Below are positions 31,563 to 42,930 of a stretch of 64,000 nt of DNA, piece by piece. Under the pieces are notes generated by a model, which saw only the letters and a program-made list of their open reading frames with translations, did not search any database and was not told the origin of the DNA. This DNA is from Entomortierella parvispora (Eukaryota > Mortierellomycota > Mortierellomycetes > Mortierellales > Mortierellaceae), in assembly GCA_963573315.1 (NCBI GenBank), contig OY752150.1, positions 372,001 through 436,000 on the forward strand, written 5' to 3'. The first letter of the stretch is position 1. Each line of letters opens with the position of its first letter. The translations under genes and the position numbers were made by a program.

Positions 31563-33763
31563 CTAGTACGGCCTGGGACGCTCGTAACGGCGATCATCGC
31601 GGTCTCCACTACCGCCTCCGTATGATCCACGGCCACCGTCATCGCGGCCACCTCGGCCACCGCGACTTCCACCGCCGCGATCAGAGCGATCACCATAGCC
31701 TCCTGAGCTGCCACGGTCACCACCACGATCGCCACGATCACCACCATAGCCACCTCTATCGCTGCTACCTCCATAGCCACCGCGGTCTCCGCCGCGATCT
31801 CCATAACCTCCTCGGTCGCCTCTGCTATCGCCGCCGTAGCTAGGACGAGAACTTCCACGGTCTCCACCGCCGCCATAGCGGGGAGCACCACCGGCACCAC
31901 CACCAGAACCTGCAGGTCTAGGGGCTTGACACTTAAAGCACTCTTGTCTGCTAGCAAAGTTATTTTTCTGGCAGCTAAAGAGAGGGAGAAAGAGAGAGAA
32001 AGACATATCATACAATTGAACGCCATTAGTTACAGACGCCATTTCAGGGGTTTGCAGCAACAAGTCTAGGAAAAAAAGTCATACCTGTCACAAATCCAGT
32101 CTCCCTCGCGAGGAGGAGGTCCTCCGGCACCACCGCCGAAACCTCCGCTGAAGCCTCCACGGCCTCCTCCTCGGCCACCACTAAAACCTCCCCGGTCACT
32201 GCCGCCACTAAATCCTCCGCGTCCACGTCCACGACCACGGCCTCCTCCGAATGCTGGAGTCCAGACCTTTTGTTCAGACATTTCTACTTTAATGATCTAG
32301 TAGGGTCGCAAAAACAAGTCAGTGGGGTTCATTTAAATGCAGTGGGCCAAGGTCCAGATGAAGCAGTGAGATCATTCTTACATGGCCGTGAAAGTCCTTT
32401 CCATCGAACCATTTAATGGCAGCATCCGTCGTGTAGGGATCCTCGTACGTAATGGTAGCTAGTTTTCAAGTGAAAAAAGGAATTTTAGTGTCCCGACCCT
32501 CTCCAGCCTCTGTTGATCCACTGGCTCACAGTCATGACAACATACCATCTCCTTTTGGTGCTCCTGTGGCGTTGTCCATATAAATACGAACTAGAGAGAG
32601 AGATGTCCTATGGTAAGTCTCTGACAAAAAAATGGCATCGGTTGTTTTGTTTCCCTTTTCAAAACAAGGCCATACTTTTAGAAGTTCCTGTTCGTTTGTC
32701 CACCTTAATTCTTCCAATAGACGCAAAGAGTTTCTCCAGTTTATCGGTCAATTCTTGCTCCGTCGAATCGGTTCCAAGTCCACTGATGTAGACTGTATCT
32801 GAGCTCTTTTGCATGCCACTGTCACTCTGACCTATTATCGGGTAATTGGCAGAGATGAGTAAGAATCCAGTAACTGATACAGTGTCCCCTTTTTTTCAAA
32901 ATCAAACCACCAAATAGAAATCATACTCTGAGGCTGTCCTCCATAAGACGACGAAGAGCCGTAGCGGTCTCCTCCATAAGACGGTCTGTCGTTTCCGTAA
33001 GATGGCCTTTCGCTTCCGTACGATGGTCTGTCGCCTCCATAGGAGGGTCTCTCGCCTCGATCGTCACCATAACCGCCACGGGAAGAATCCCGTCCACCTT
33101 CACGTCCACCATCGCGCCCACCATCTCGACCGCCATCACGGTCCGATGAGGAGTAGTGGCTGCTTCCTCCATCACGAGAAGGTCCACTTGATCCATATGA
33201 GTCCGCACCTCGTCCAGATGACGCCGAATAGGGGTCCTGTCTGCCACGATCGCTCGAAGACTGGCCCTGATCTTGGTCGCCATATCCAGCTCCTGAAGGT
33301 GCTGCATAGCCAGTAGATGAACTGGGGGGTGCACCTGATTCACCCGATGCAGGCAAAGTTCCAGCAGCAGCAGCAGCAGCATAGGCAGCGGATGCTCCAG
33401 TGCCATAATAAGCATCATAGGCTGCCTGTGCTTCAGCGTCTATAGAATGATACAAACAAGACAAAAAAACACAATGTCAGGATATGGTTCGTCATGATAT
33501 TGGTAGATGGGCTTGTTCAATAGCAACACTGTTCGATAATGAAAGGATCCCGAAATGTTTGTTTGTATCCTTGCATGGTGTCGGCCAGCCGCGGTGTGTT
33601 TTTCAGGGGGGGGAGGGTCCAAGAAAATTCTCACATATTGTACGATTAACATACATTGTGCGCATTGCTGCTCGTACAGAGCCATGGCGGCGGCATTGGC
33701 ATCCTCGGAGGAACCGCCAGCACCTGCGCCAGGGGCGGGTGCAGAATCGTGTCTGTCGGCCAT
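31563..33763 (-). CDS. FUS/TAF15/Cabeza-like RNA-binding protein
   Basis: Encodes 507 residues in seven exons: 33655-33763, 32927-33439, 32676-32831, 32546-32590, 32382-32458, 32085-32296 and 31563-31974. Domains in order: an Ala/Ser/Gly/Tyr-rich low-complexity N-terminus with repeated (R/D)PSYG(G/S) units; one RRM ([48 protein letters not shown]); a first RGG-rich block; a RanBP2-type zinc finger (GDWIC, C, ECFKC; Cys 369, 372, 383, 386); and a second long RGG/DRGG tail ending RRYERPRPY. This is the FET-family architecture. Such proteins bind RNA, act in transcription and splicing, and phase-separate. The variant RRM segment [16 protein letters not shown] strongly resembles the FET RRM extended loop. 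Nuclear location is inferred. Confidence 0.93.
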
Positions 33764-34095
33764 GAATCTGAATTTGGGAGGGAAGAAGGGTCGAGATGGG
33801 ATTGATTTGAAGAAACGAAACGCACACTGGGGGCTGGGTGTGTGTGGTGCGTGGGTGGGGTGAGACGCGGTCTGAGGGCGTTATATCCTCGCTGAATTAG
33901 ACTATTTCCAAACACAAAAGAATGCATTACGTCACAGTAAGCTCGCTCCTCGCGGGAGCAGTGCTTTCCTCGCCGGAGACACAGGCAGTGATCGAAAGGA
34001 TGATGTCCGGAGGTTCATCTCATCGCATCCTCTGTTTGTCTCTCTCCACTCCCTTCCTCCTTCGCCTCATCGCTCCCCTCTCTGGATTCATCACC
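33764..34095. promoter_or_regulatory. Divergent promoter between the FUS-like and NDUFA9 genes
   Basis: 332 bp between opposed start codons. No clear individual element. Confidence 0.4.
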
Positions 34096-36365
34096 ATGCT
34101 TGCGGGAATCAACCTTGCCAAACGTAATTCATTTTCCTCCCTGCCCTCTTTCCGTCTCTACCGCTGTCGGACAAATTCTCCGAGCACAGGAACAACACAA
34201 TCCATCGCGACCGGATTCACCGGATTCGCCGCACTGGAGACAGGGAATCCACATCAGTTTCCAACAATCCTTATTCGACGATGCAATGTTTCTGGATCAA
34301 TTGTCATTTCTGTTGCGGGCCTCGATTAAATGGACTTGTCCACGACCCGCCATGTCGAGATCTAGGACTATCAACGACGAATCCGAGGACTGACCGAACG
34401 CGCCCTTTTTCAAGAGCCTCATGGAGTCTTTCCATTCTCTCTTTGAATGTACCTCTATGCTAACGAACATATTGTTATTCTCTCCTTCCAGAGTCCAAGC
34501 AGACCGTTGCTGGCCTTGTCCAGAAGGTAGGGCGTCGTGATCTACAGCCTCCAACCATCGCCTATACCAAGGATCCCATCACTCATACCGGAAATTGTCT
34601 TTTACTTTATAGCGTTTCTCTCATGACTTGATCGTTTCGCCCAAGACTGGACGCACCATCATCAAGACCGGTGCTGGCGGACGGTAAGCGTTCCGTGAAG
34701 GACCCAACCAGAGGGACATGTGCACTGGGATCAAGTACACATCTAACGTTTTTGATTTATCGATTGTGGACCATGAATAGCTCTTCTTCCAACGGACATG
34801 TTATCACTGTCTTTGGATGCACCGGATTTCTTGGACGTTACATTGTCAACCGCCTCGGTAGGAAAATCAAAAAGCACAGGGATCATCATGGACGGTCGAT
34901 CATGTCAGCAATGGGATAGAATATAGCCATCTAACAGGATATTTTGTTGACCTGATTTAGCTCGCGAGGGTGCCCACGTCATTGTTCCTTACCGTGACGA
35001 GGACGATATGCGTCACTTGAAGGTTATGGGCGATCTTGGAAAGATTGTCCCCATGGAGATCCACCTCCGCAACAAGGACTCCTTGGAGGCTGCTATTCGT
35101 CATTCTGATACCGTTTACAACTTGCTTGGACGTGACTATGAGACCAGGTATTACCGAGCTGCATTACCGGATACTCGGGACAACAGCATGGACTATTGAA
35201 CGGGATGATTTTTCTGTTATTCTAACAGAAGCCCTTGACCCTGAATTCTAGAAATTTCTCATTCAACGATATCCATGTTGAGGCCGCCGGTGTCCTCGCC
35301 GAGCTTGCTCAGAAGCACGATGTCGACCGTTTCATCCAGATGTCTGCATTGAACGCCGACGTTGACTCTCGCTCAAAATTCTTGAGCACCAAGGTAAAGA
35401 AGATTGACTATGATACTGAAGCCTTGACCACTACTAGACTCTATCCATTCTAACGAGCAACCTTTAAAATCTCTCTGATTTTTTATGTGTAGGCTGAGGG
35501 CGAGAACCTTGTCCGCAGCATCATCCCCAACGCTACCATTGTCCGCCCCTCTGCCATGTACGGTCAGGAGGATCGCTTCCTTGCCCGTCTCGCCAGTAAG
35601 CTACTTGTCTATATTACTGCAGAAACCAGCCTCTATCTGCCTTTGCGTAGAGTACATACTGATAGGTTCAACCGGTTGCTTCATGATAGTGTCTCGCGGT
35701 CTCTCTGTCCGCATTAACGGCGGTCAGACCAAGATTCGCCCTGTCAACGTCTCTGATGTTGCCACTGCCATGCACTTGATGCTCGATGGCAACAACACTG
35801 TTGGCGAGACCTTTGAGCTTGTCGGGTAAGATAGTGAATGTGACCAGTTCATCAATGTCGTCGATCTGAATCTTGGCTTACTCAACATCCCAAACTTCCA
35901 TTTGTTTGTGCGACATAGTGACAAGACCTACACCTATGCCGAGCTCTTGCAGTTCATCAAGGAGACTACCAACCTGGATATCGGCGATGTCAACATTCCC
36001 AAGCCCATTGCCACCTTGGTCGCCAAGGCTATGAACTTGCTTCCATGGCAAACCCTTGGTGCTGATGAGATTGAGCGTGTAAGTGCTCGACGAGTGCAAT
36101 TGAGGATTCTAGTGTGTCAGTGGCACATGTATAAAGAAGACAACCGACTGATAGCGATGTTTATTCTTCTCTTGGATAGATGATGATTGATGACAAGCTG
36201 ACTCCTGGAGCCAAGACCTTTGCTGATCTTCAGATCGAGCCCTCTTCACTTGAGGTGACTGGTATTCAGTACTTGCGTCGTTTCCGTACCAACTTGTACA
36301 ACGATGAGCCTCTCAAGAAGGGAGTCGTTGGCAAGAAGAAGGTCATCCACACCAGCTACCTGTAA
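34096..36365 (+). CDS. NDUFA9: NADH:ubiquinone oxidoreductase 39/40-kDa subunit (NDUFA9)
   Basis: Encodes 374 residues in ten exons: 34096-34123, 34492-34526, 34613-34683, 34781-34857, 34961-35147, 35252-35393, 35493-35595, 35690-35825, 35919-36078 and 36180-36365. It is an accessory subunit of mitochondrial complex I with an atypical short-chain dehydrogenase fold that binds NADPH. The first three exons encode a basic, acid-poor presequence (MLAGINLAKQ, then VQKRFSHDL), as expected for matrix import. The nucleotide-binding loop is VFGCTGFLGRYIVNRL. NDIHVEAAGVLAELA, RFIQMSAL, IVRPSAMYGQEDRFLARLA and RPVNVSDVATAM are family landmarks. The start of exon 8 is uncertain: acceptors before 35666 and 35690 are both in frame and differ by eight residues. 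Confidence 0.92.
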
Positions 36366-37174
36366 ATTCACAAGTGCGATCAAACACCTTGCTCAATTCA
36401 AACAGCACACTCAAGTGACAAGTACACACATGGACCAATCCCACCAACCACACGACTTGTGCCCATCCGCCCTCCCTCCTCATACCACCCATCCAATCCA
36501 AAATACAACGAACGAGATAAAATTAGAGAGTTTTCAAAATTTTCAATACAGTGGCTCCCTCAAAAAAAAGGGACGATCAATCAATCAAAAGAAAATGATC
36601 TGAAGAGATGGAGGTGCGTGTTCTGATTGTTCCTGGATCTTGGGTCCAAAGAGGATGAGCGACAGAGTCCTGTGGTGGATCAGCGGTGTTTCTAGGGTAT
36701 GGTAAAGTGATAAGGAGGGAGAGAAAGAGGGAACGAGAGGAAAGAAGGGGCGAGGCTGGTCAAGACAGCATCCAAAAAAACAAAAAGCACAAAAAAAGGG
36801 CTGCAGAGCAAAGAGGCGAAAACAAAGCAATGAGCAAATGCAGTGCATGTTTTTTTGATCCATACAACGAGTGATCAAAGTGCGTCATTTCGTCGGATGA
36901 GTGGTTCCCTCCTGTTCTGCCGTGCCCGTGGCCACTCAGCAGCGCTCTCGTCCCTTTTTCCCATTTCTGTATTTGAAGCACTTGTTCCATTCTTTTTATT
37001 TCTTCTTCTTCTTCTTCATTTCATTCTCCATCAACTCCTCCTTCTCTCCATTTACCCGGCGTACTTCCCTTTCCTCACGCTTGTCTTCTCACTCTCTTCC
37101 ACGAACTATACCTGCCACCACCACCACTACTACCTCTACAACTCACCGTCTCACAACCACTCTCTATAATCAAC
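36366..37174. other. Intergenic region upstream of the A20/AN1 gene
   Basis: An 0.8-kb stretch with A-rich and then strongly pyrimidine-rich DNA (about 36980-37160), probably the 5' leader of the next gene. No gene is seen. Confidence 0.5.
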
Positions 37175-38334
37175 ATGGAAGACAACAACGCTCAGAACGT
37201 CCCCATCTCTTGTGCCAATGGCTGCGGATTCTATGGGTAAGCGGCAAATCCGTCCTTCTTGTTCTTTCTTTCCCTCCTTTTTGTTCTTCTTGGTCGTTGT
37301 GCGTTTGTTCTTGTCGCTGTTCCTCATTTGGAGCAAATATAGGTGTGCATTGTTTCTTTTGCTTGCAACCTTGCGCTTACGTGGCTGCCCTTGTTGTTTC
37401 AGCTGATGGGTCAACCCCTCGGAATGCTGCATTGCACAGTGGTGAAGGAGGCCCTTGCAGGCCAAGCCCGGTCACTGTTGCGACCACACCTGCCCTTGCG
37501 GCTAGTGCCCCGTTTGCTATGCACGGTAGCCTCCTGTCTGTGCAAAGGGGCCAACTTTTTTTCTCTTGTTCTTTGTCCTTCTCACCTCCCCCCTCGTGAT
37601 ACACGATTCCAGTCTGGTGACCAGTGACGAATAGGCAACCTTTCTTTTGCTCAAACATATTAATAATTTTCATCCATGTCTCTCTCTTTTCTTTTCTTGG
37701 TAGAAACCCGATTAATAACAACATGTGCTCAAAGTGCTTCAAGGAGGTCGGAGGCCAGAAGCCCATCCAAACCGACAGCACAGGCGCCGCCCTGACTGCG
37801 CCACAGCAGAAGCAGAACCTTCCAGCTCTGCCCATCACCCACTTGACCCCCGCAGCAGATACGACGCCTCCATCCTCCTCGTCTTCTCCTTCATCGTCTC
37901 TTGTACAAGCACCTCTCGTCGTGGAACAACCATCAGCGCCTGTACCGGCCACGGCCTCCGTGTCAGTACCAGTAGCAGTTGAGCACAAGCAAGAGCCATC
38001 AGTGTCACAACAACAACAACAACAACATGGACCTTCACCGACTACGTCATCGACTGTAGTCATGGACACGACGCCGGACAGCGCTGTTCCTGGCGAGCGG
38101 GCTGTGCAGGTCAACAAGGGTCGGTGTTTTATGTGCAGGGCCAAGATCCCTTTGGCGAAGCAGGCCATCAATAAGTGCCGCTGCGATTACGTCTTTTGTG
38201 ACACCCACAAGGCAACGGCCAAGCATGATTGCGATTTTGACTTTGCAAAGATGGGCAAGGAGCAATTGACCAAGGCCAACCCAAAGTTGAACGATAAGCC
38301 TCGCGGCGGCCGAAGCTTTACTCGCTTGGATTAG
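37175..38334 (+). CDS. A20/AN1 zinc-finger (stress-associated type) protein
   Basis: Encodes 230 residues in two exons, 37175-37236 and 37704-38334, with a 467-bp intron. The N-terminal A20 finger is split by the intron: CANGCGFYG joined to NPINNNMCSKCFKEVGG, with Cys spacing of the A20 type. A Ser/Thr/Pro/Ala/Gln-rich linker of about 100 residues follows. The C-terminal AN1 finger has CFMCRAKIPLAKQAINKCRCDYVFC, then DTHKATAKHDCDFDF. The A20 plus AN1 pair defines the ZFAND5/6 and plant SAP families, which bind ubiquitin chains and help proteasomal and stress responses. Cytosolic or nuclear; no membrane segment. Confidence 0.95.
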
Positions 38335-39293
38335 TTTTTCTTTGTGCGCGGTGAATGTGGAGTATTCATTCATTAGAGCGACAAAGTCGAGCGACAAGGC
38401 CAAACAATGATAATAATAAAAAGAAAAAATCTAGAAGAAAAGAAAGTGTGTCAGAACGAGGGTGTGCCACAAAGAGAACAAAGAATGCAACTGTTATTGC
38501 AATAAGAGAAATTGAGCAAATTGCCAGTTGGGTTTATGGTGACACGAACGAAAGGGCTGTGTGGACATGTTCACACGAAAGGTTTCGAATCCACTCCGAA
38601 AATATGGTTGTCGTCTCCCGTTGAGTCCAAGACAACATTCGATGTGATCGACGTGGAGTGGTGGACTGGCAGGGTCCTTTTTTCCGTCCAATGCCTGCGA
38701 TCTGTGCACAAAAGAAAAGGCGATCGAAGATTTTACCGACCCTTTCGATCTGGCCCTCGGGGATCGCTGTAAAATCTGATCGGCTCCCCTCCTTCTCACC
38801 AACGATCAAGGATGGCCAACTGTGCAATTTATTCCAAAAGATGACAAATACACCTCCTTGTATCCACCTCCGTGGACTTTGAGAACGGCTACTCGACAGA
38901 GCGCTGGAGAAAGCTTCCAATGGATTCCTTCAGAGTCCACATTGCGTCTTTTGAGGACTGCCAAAAAAAAAAAAAAAGCGTGTTGCACCAAAATCAAGTC
39001 CCAGTCTCCTAATCGCAGCCAACCAGCGCGTCATTATTCAGCAACGCAGCAACGCGCCCCTTCTCTCTCAAAGGGCCAGATTCATGCATTCGACGCATCG
39101 CAAGGTGACATCGAATCAAGAGGACGTGCTCAAACCAATTTTTTTTTCACAGACGCGTCAAAGGTATAAAAGACAAGCGAATTCCCACATCCCCACCTCT
39201 CTCCAATTCTGACATCACGCAGCCTTCCTTCCCACGCTTTCCACTTTTACACCTCTTTTCAAACCGTACATCCCGCTTCCCCCTCCTCCATCA
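38335..39293. other. Intergenic region upstream of the HSP31-like gene
   Basis: A 0.96-kb stretch without a recognised gene. It contains a run of 15 A at about 38960-38975 and a good TATA box (39165-39170), 124 bp before the next start codon. Confidence 0.5.
39165..39170 (+). promoter_or_regulatory. TATA box of the HSP31-like gene
   Basis: TATAAA within GGTATAAAAGAC, 124 bp upstream of the ATG. A strong TATA element is unusual among the genes in this window and fits a stress-inducible gene. Confidence 0.55.
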
Positions 39294-40010
39294 ATGGCAG
39301 CCGCACACAAGAAGATCCTCTTTATTCTTACGTCCCACTCTGAGTTGGGCAACTCTGGTCAAAAGACTGGTTGGTACGCCGAAGAGGTTGCCGAGCCCGC
39401 CACCATTCTCACGCATCACGGATACGAGATTGTCTATGCTTCGCCCAAGGGCGGCAAGGCGCCTTTGGACCCCGGTTCCGTGGTTGCAGCCAAGGACAAC
39501 CAGGTCGTTTCCTCGTTCTTGGCCAATGCCGAGATCCAAAAGAAATTGGATCACACCCACAAAGTCGAAGAGTTTGTGGGTAAGGAATCGCAGTTCGAGG
39601 CTGTTCTCTTCCCTGGAGGCCATGGTCCCATGTTTGATCTCGAACACAACGCGGCCGCGGCCAAGGTCACCGCGAACGCGTACGAGGCCGGTAAAGTCGT
39701 GGGTGCTATCTGTCATGGACCCATTGCGTTGACCGAAGTCAGACTGTCCGATGGTACCTTGTTGGTCAAGGGCAAGAACGTGACTGGATTCTCTGATCAT
39801 GAAGAAGAAGCGATCGACAAGGCAAAGTATTTGCCCACGTTGTTGGAGACCAAATTCAAACACATTGGTGCTCATTACCACAAGGCTGATCAACCCTGGG
39901 GCGCCAAAGTCGTCACGGACGGAAGGATCATCACAGGTCAAAATCCCGCCTCGGCCCCTGGATTCGGAGAGGCTGTCCATGTTGCCATCCAGGCTGCTCA
40001 TAAGCACTAA
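39294..40010 (+). CDS. HSP31-like DJ-1/PfpI glyoxalase III (D-lactate dehydratase)
   Basis: Encodes 238 residues in a single exon. The family converts methylglyoxal to D-lactate without cofactor and protects against carbonyl stress. The DJ-1/PfpI fold is visible as KKILFILTSH, ILTHHGYEIVYASPKGG, EAVLFPGGHGPMFDL and KVVGAICHGP. The putative catalytic triad is complete: Glu30 (in WYAEE), Cys140 at the nucleophile elbow and His141, at the same places as in the fungal Hsp31 class. Length matches that class (about 237 residues), and the insert 'DHTHKVEEF' fits it better than human DJ-1 (189). It lacks introns, in contrast to almost all its neighbours. A TATA box lies upstream. The antisense strand is open over the whole gene, which I treat as a codon-bias artefact. 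Confidence 0.95.
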   Translation: MAAAHKKILFILTSHSELGNSGQKTGWYAEEVAEPATILTHHGYEIVYASPKGGKAPLDPGSVVAAKDNQVVSSFLANAEIQKKLDHTHKVEEFVGKESQFEAVLFPGGHGPMFDLEHNAAAAKVTANAYEAGKVVGAICHGPIALTEVRLSDGTLLVKGKNVTGFSDHEEEAIDKAKYLPTLLETKFKHIGAHYHKADQPWGAKVVTDGRIITGQNPASAPGFGEAVHVAIQAAHKH

Positions 40011-41297
40011 ATTGTTTTTTTCCCCTTCGAAACGGGAGAGAGGCAGGCCACCACAGTTCGGATTGAATGGGTGGTTTGTCCAACCCTGTTGTAAATAAAG
40101 CCAAAATGTGGTCGGCTTTGTGTATTGTGTGTCTTGTGTGTGTGTGTGTCAAGAAGAATGAGTTGTGTGGAGAGAAAGAGAGTAAAAGGATCACCAACCA
40201 ACACCCTGCATCCAAGGCAAGGGTTTCGTCAAACAACTCACGTATCTGGTGCCCTCGTACGTGGAAACAGCAGCTTAGGATATCATCATCATCATCACCA
40301 TCATCGAGCAGAAATGAAATAAAGGGCAAGACAACTCCAGTCGCAAAAAAAAAAAAAAAAAGGAACAAATTTGGTTTCTAGGTTGGACAGCCGGGATGGA
40401 CTGTGCCTCAGGAGAAGATAAGAAAGAGTCGGGTCCATGGAGAGGGCTGCGGTGGACGCGTGAATAACATTCTAGTTCAATTGCTCTCTAGACACTTTCC
40501 CGGCGGCAAGGGGAAAAGAAGAGTTTCTTGAGTTCCACCAGCAGTTGAACAGGAGGAGTAGACTAGGAAGAGGAGGAGAGAGAGAGTTTCGTTCCAGTGA
40601 AGGTGTGGGATGATGAGAAGCGAAGCACGAACTTTTTTCTCTGGGAGCCAAGGGTGGGCAGGATGGGAGAAGGTGTGAGAAGCGGAGAAGTTGCAACAAT
40701 GAATAGAAAATGAATACAAACCAGAAACTCCGATCTATTTTGCTTTGGCTTTGGAGTTTTTGTGCACGCAAGACGAGGAGGGAAGCACACGAGTTTTCAG
40801 TCCACTACCGCTGCTTCCCTTGGGACTAAAAAGGCGAGTTGAAGATCTGATCGAGAGGCGAAAAGCCGGATCATTGTCCGTGTCGCTTGGGTCTCGGTCT
40901 TTATCTTTTTGTATTTTCTTTTCATTTTGGACAGTTTACTTCTTTCCACATAGAGGATCCGGGTGGTTGATGAAAAGAAGGAGAGAAAGAGGAGACGTGG
41001 TTATCCTTGGCCAAGCAAATGGTTCAATTGGACGAAACGGATCAAAAGAGAAGGGAAAAACGACGAGAGAGAGCGCCCACATGTCAATGAAGATAAAAAG
41101 AAACAAAAAAAAAAAAAGCACTCAGCCAGTCGCAGGTTGCGCAGGGCGGATGGGCCAGTTTCCCGCAGGAGGGAGTCGAGTCCACATTCGCCTTTATCTC
41201 GTCGCCCTTTCCTTTCTCCTTCTCTTCTTCTTTTTCTTCTTCACTCAAATTCAACTTTACCTCCCTCCTCCCTCTCATCCAAAACACCATTTCAACC
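40011..41297. other. Intergenic region upstream of YOP1
   Basis: A 1.29-kb stretch between two same-strand genes. It holds TG repeats near 40140, ATC repeats near 40280, an A17 run at about 40346-40362 and purine-rich DNA further on. The reading frames carry no recognised domain. Confidence 0.5.
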
Positions 41298-42615
41298 ATG
41301 GAGTCCATTCAAGTCAAAGGTAACCTATTCTCATTCGTGCCTGTGTGCGGGCCACAACCTAATTGCGCGCTCGGATCGAATCGTGATCATCGTGTGCGCG
41401 ATTGTGCCCTGACCGAGCACAACGCCTCATGCTCACCCTCACGGGACAAGGACACGCGCAACACTCCCTTGGAAGTGGGCAGACTCGTGGTCAGGGTACT
41501 AGAGAGCCAGGGCACAGTAGCAAAGCAAATGGATCGATATCACCCATTCACACAGACAAGGTGCAGGATCAAACACCAAAAAGCCTGCTTCCAAACCCTT
41601 TTCATCCCAGCCTGGGAACAGCACACAGGAACAGCCCACTGGGTACAGAAAAGCAGGAAAAGGAACCTAACCTGATCATTTTCTATTGTGTCGGCTTTTT
41701 TTCTTTTTCTAGCCCGCTACTACAACGCCCAGCTCGACAAGGAGTTGAGCAAGATCCCCCAGTTCAACCAGTTCCAGGCTGCCACCGGTGTTCCCAAGAC
41801 CTATGTCGCCATTGGAGCCGGATCGTTCGTCTTCTTGATGATCTTCTTCAACGTTGCTGGACAGCTCTTCTCTAACCTTCTCGGATTCGTCTACCCCGCT
41901 TACCGTTCCTTCAAGGCTTTGGAGACTCCCGAGAAGGAGGATGATAAGCAGTGGTTGACCTACTGGTGAGTACTTTTCCCCCTCGTTCCACTATTATTAT
42001 CATCTTGGCTAATAATTCCCTTTTGGACAAAAGTCATGTGCATGCTGTGAATGAAACCCAGGGGAAGGGAGCAAGAAGGAGGAGGCAGTGTTGAAAAAGA
42101 GACACACCACGAACCACCCAGCCCCAGTGGGAGGCAAAAGGCAGAATTCACTCACTAACCCCGGAGTGCACCCCCTTCTTTATCCTCTTAGGACCGTCTA
42201 CGGATTCGTCTCCATCATCGAGTCCTTCACCGACGTCTTGTTGTACTGGTTCCCCTTCTACTTCTTCCTCAAGACCGTGTTCTTGCTCTGGTTGATGATC
42301 CCCGCCTTCAACGTACGTGGATTTTTTTTTTTTTAGTTTTTTCAAGCCCGCGGGATACTTTTCCTCCCTGGAGGCGTTCAAAAAAGTAGAAGGCCTTGGA
42401 ACATGGTCCAATGATCGCTAATGACCCATCTTTTCCTTTTATTTCCTCCCCTTGATACTTGTCACTTATAGGGTGCTGCCATCGTCTACTCCCGCATCCT
42501 CCGCCCCTTCTTGGTCCAGCACAAGTCTGAGATTGATGCCTCCTACCAGAACTTGAAGTCCAAGGTCTCGGCTGTTGCCTCGGAGCTCGACGGCAGCGCC
42601 TCTGCTGCTCACTAA
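41298..42615 (+). CDS. YOP1: YOP1/REEP/DP1 ER-shaping protein
   Basis: Encodes 179 residues in four exons: 41298-41319, 41713-41965, 42192-42312 and 42472-42615. The family bends tubular ER membranes with a reticulon-like hairpin domain. The TB2/DP1/HVA22 signature is complete: NLLGFVYPAYRSFKALETP, DDKQWLTYWTVYGFVSIIE, YWFPFYFFLKTVFLLWLMIP and GAAIVYSRILRPFLVQHKSEID. An extra N-terminal hydrophobic pair (TYVAIGAGSFVFLMIFF) is also typical of the Yop1/REEP5 branch. The C-terminus is an amphipathic helix. Exon 1 encodes only seven residues and is followed by a 393-bp intron, a pattern often linked to regulatory introns in highly expressed genes. Confidence 0.95.
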
Positions 42616-42930
42616 ATTCTGACCTTTCACTAGGGGAACAGATCAGTGGACAATAGGAGAAGAGAAAAAAAAAAAGGGCTGGACCGAAGAAAGCGAAAGA
42701 AAGGCGAACAATACCCCAGCATCAGTTTTTCTATTATCTGCATTTTGTGTTTCCTTTTAGCTGTAATTTTCACACCGTCTCTTTTTTCCAACATCGTTAC
42801 ATAAAAAAACTTCAGTAACAATTGCTACCGTGAACCGTCATTTTGTATTTTGTTTGATCAAGAGAGGTCTGGGCTCGTTCTGATGGTGTTTGTACAGTTT
42901 TATTTCAGGCGCCAACTTTTTTTTGGGAAT
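42616..42930. other. Convergent 3' region of YOP1 and LSM2
   Basis: A and T runs are seen, and no gene. Confidence 0.5.

Noticed and set aside
39291-40007. 238-codon open frame antisense to the whole HSP31-like gene
   Set aside because: It mirrors the sense gene exactly, has no recognisable domain or splice context, and such mirrored frames arise from codon bias in G/C-rich third positions.
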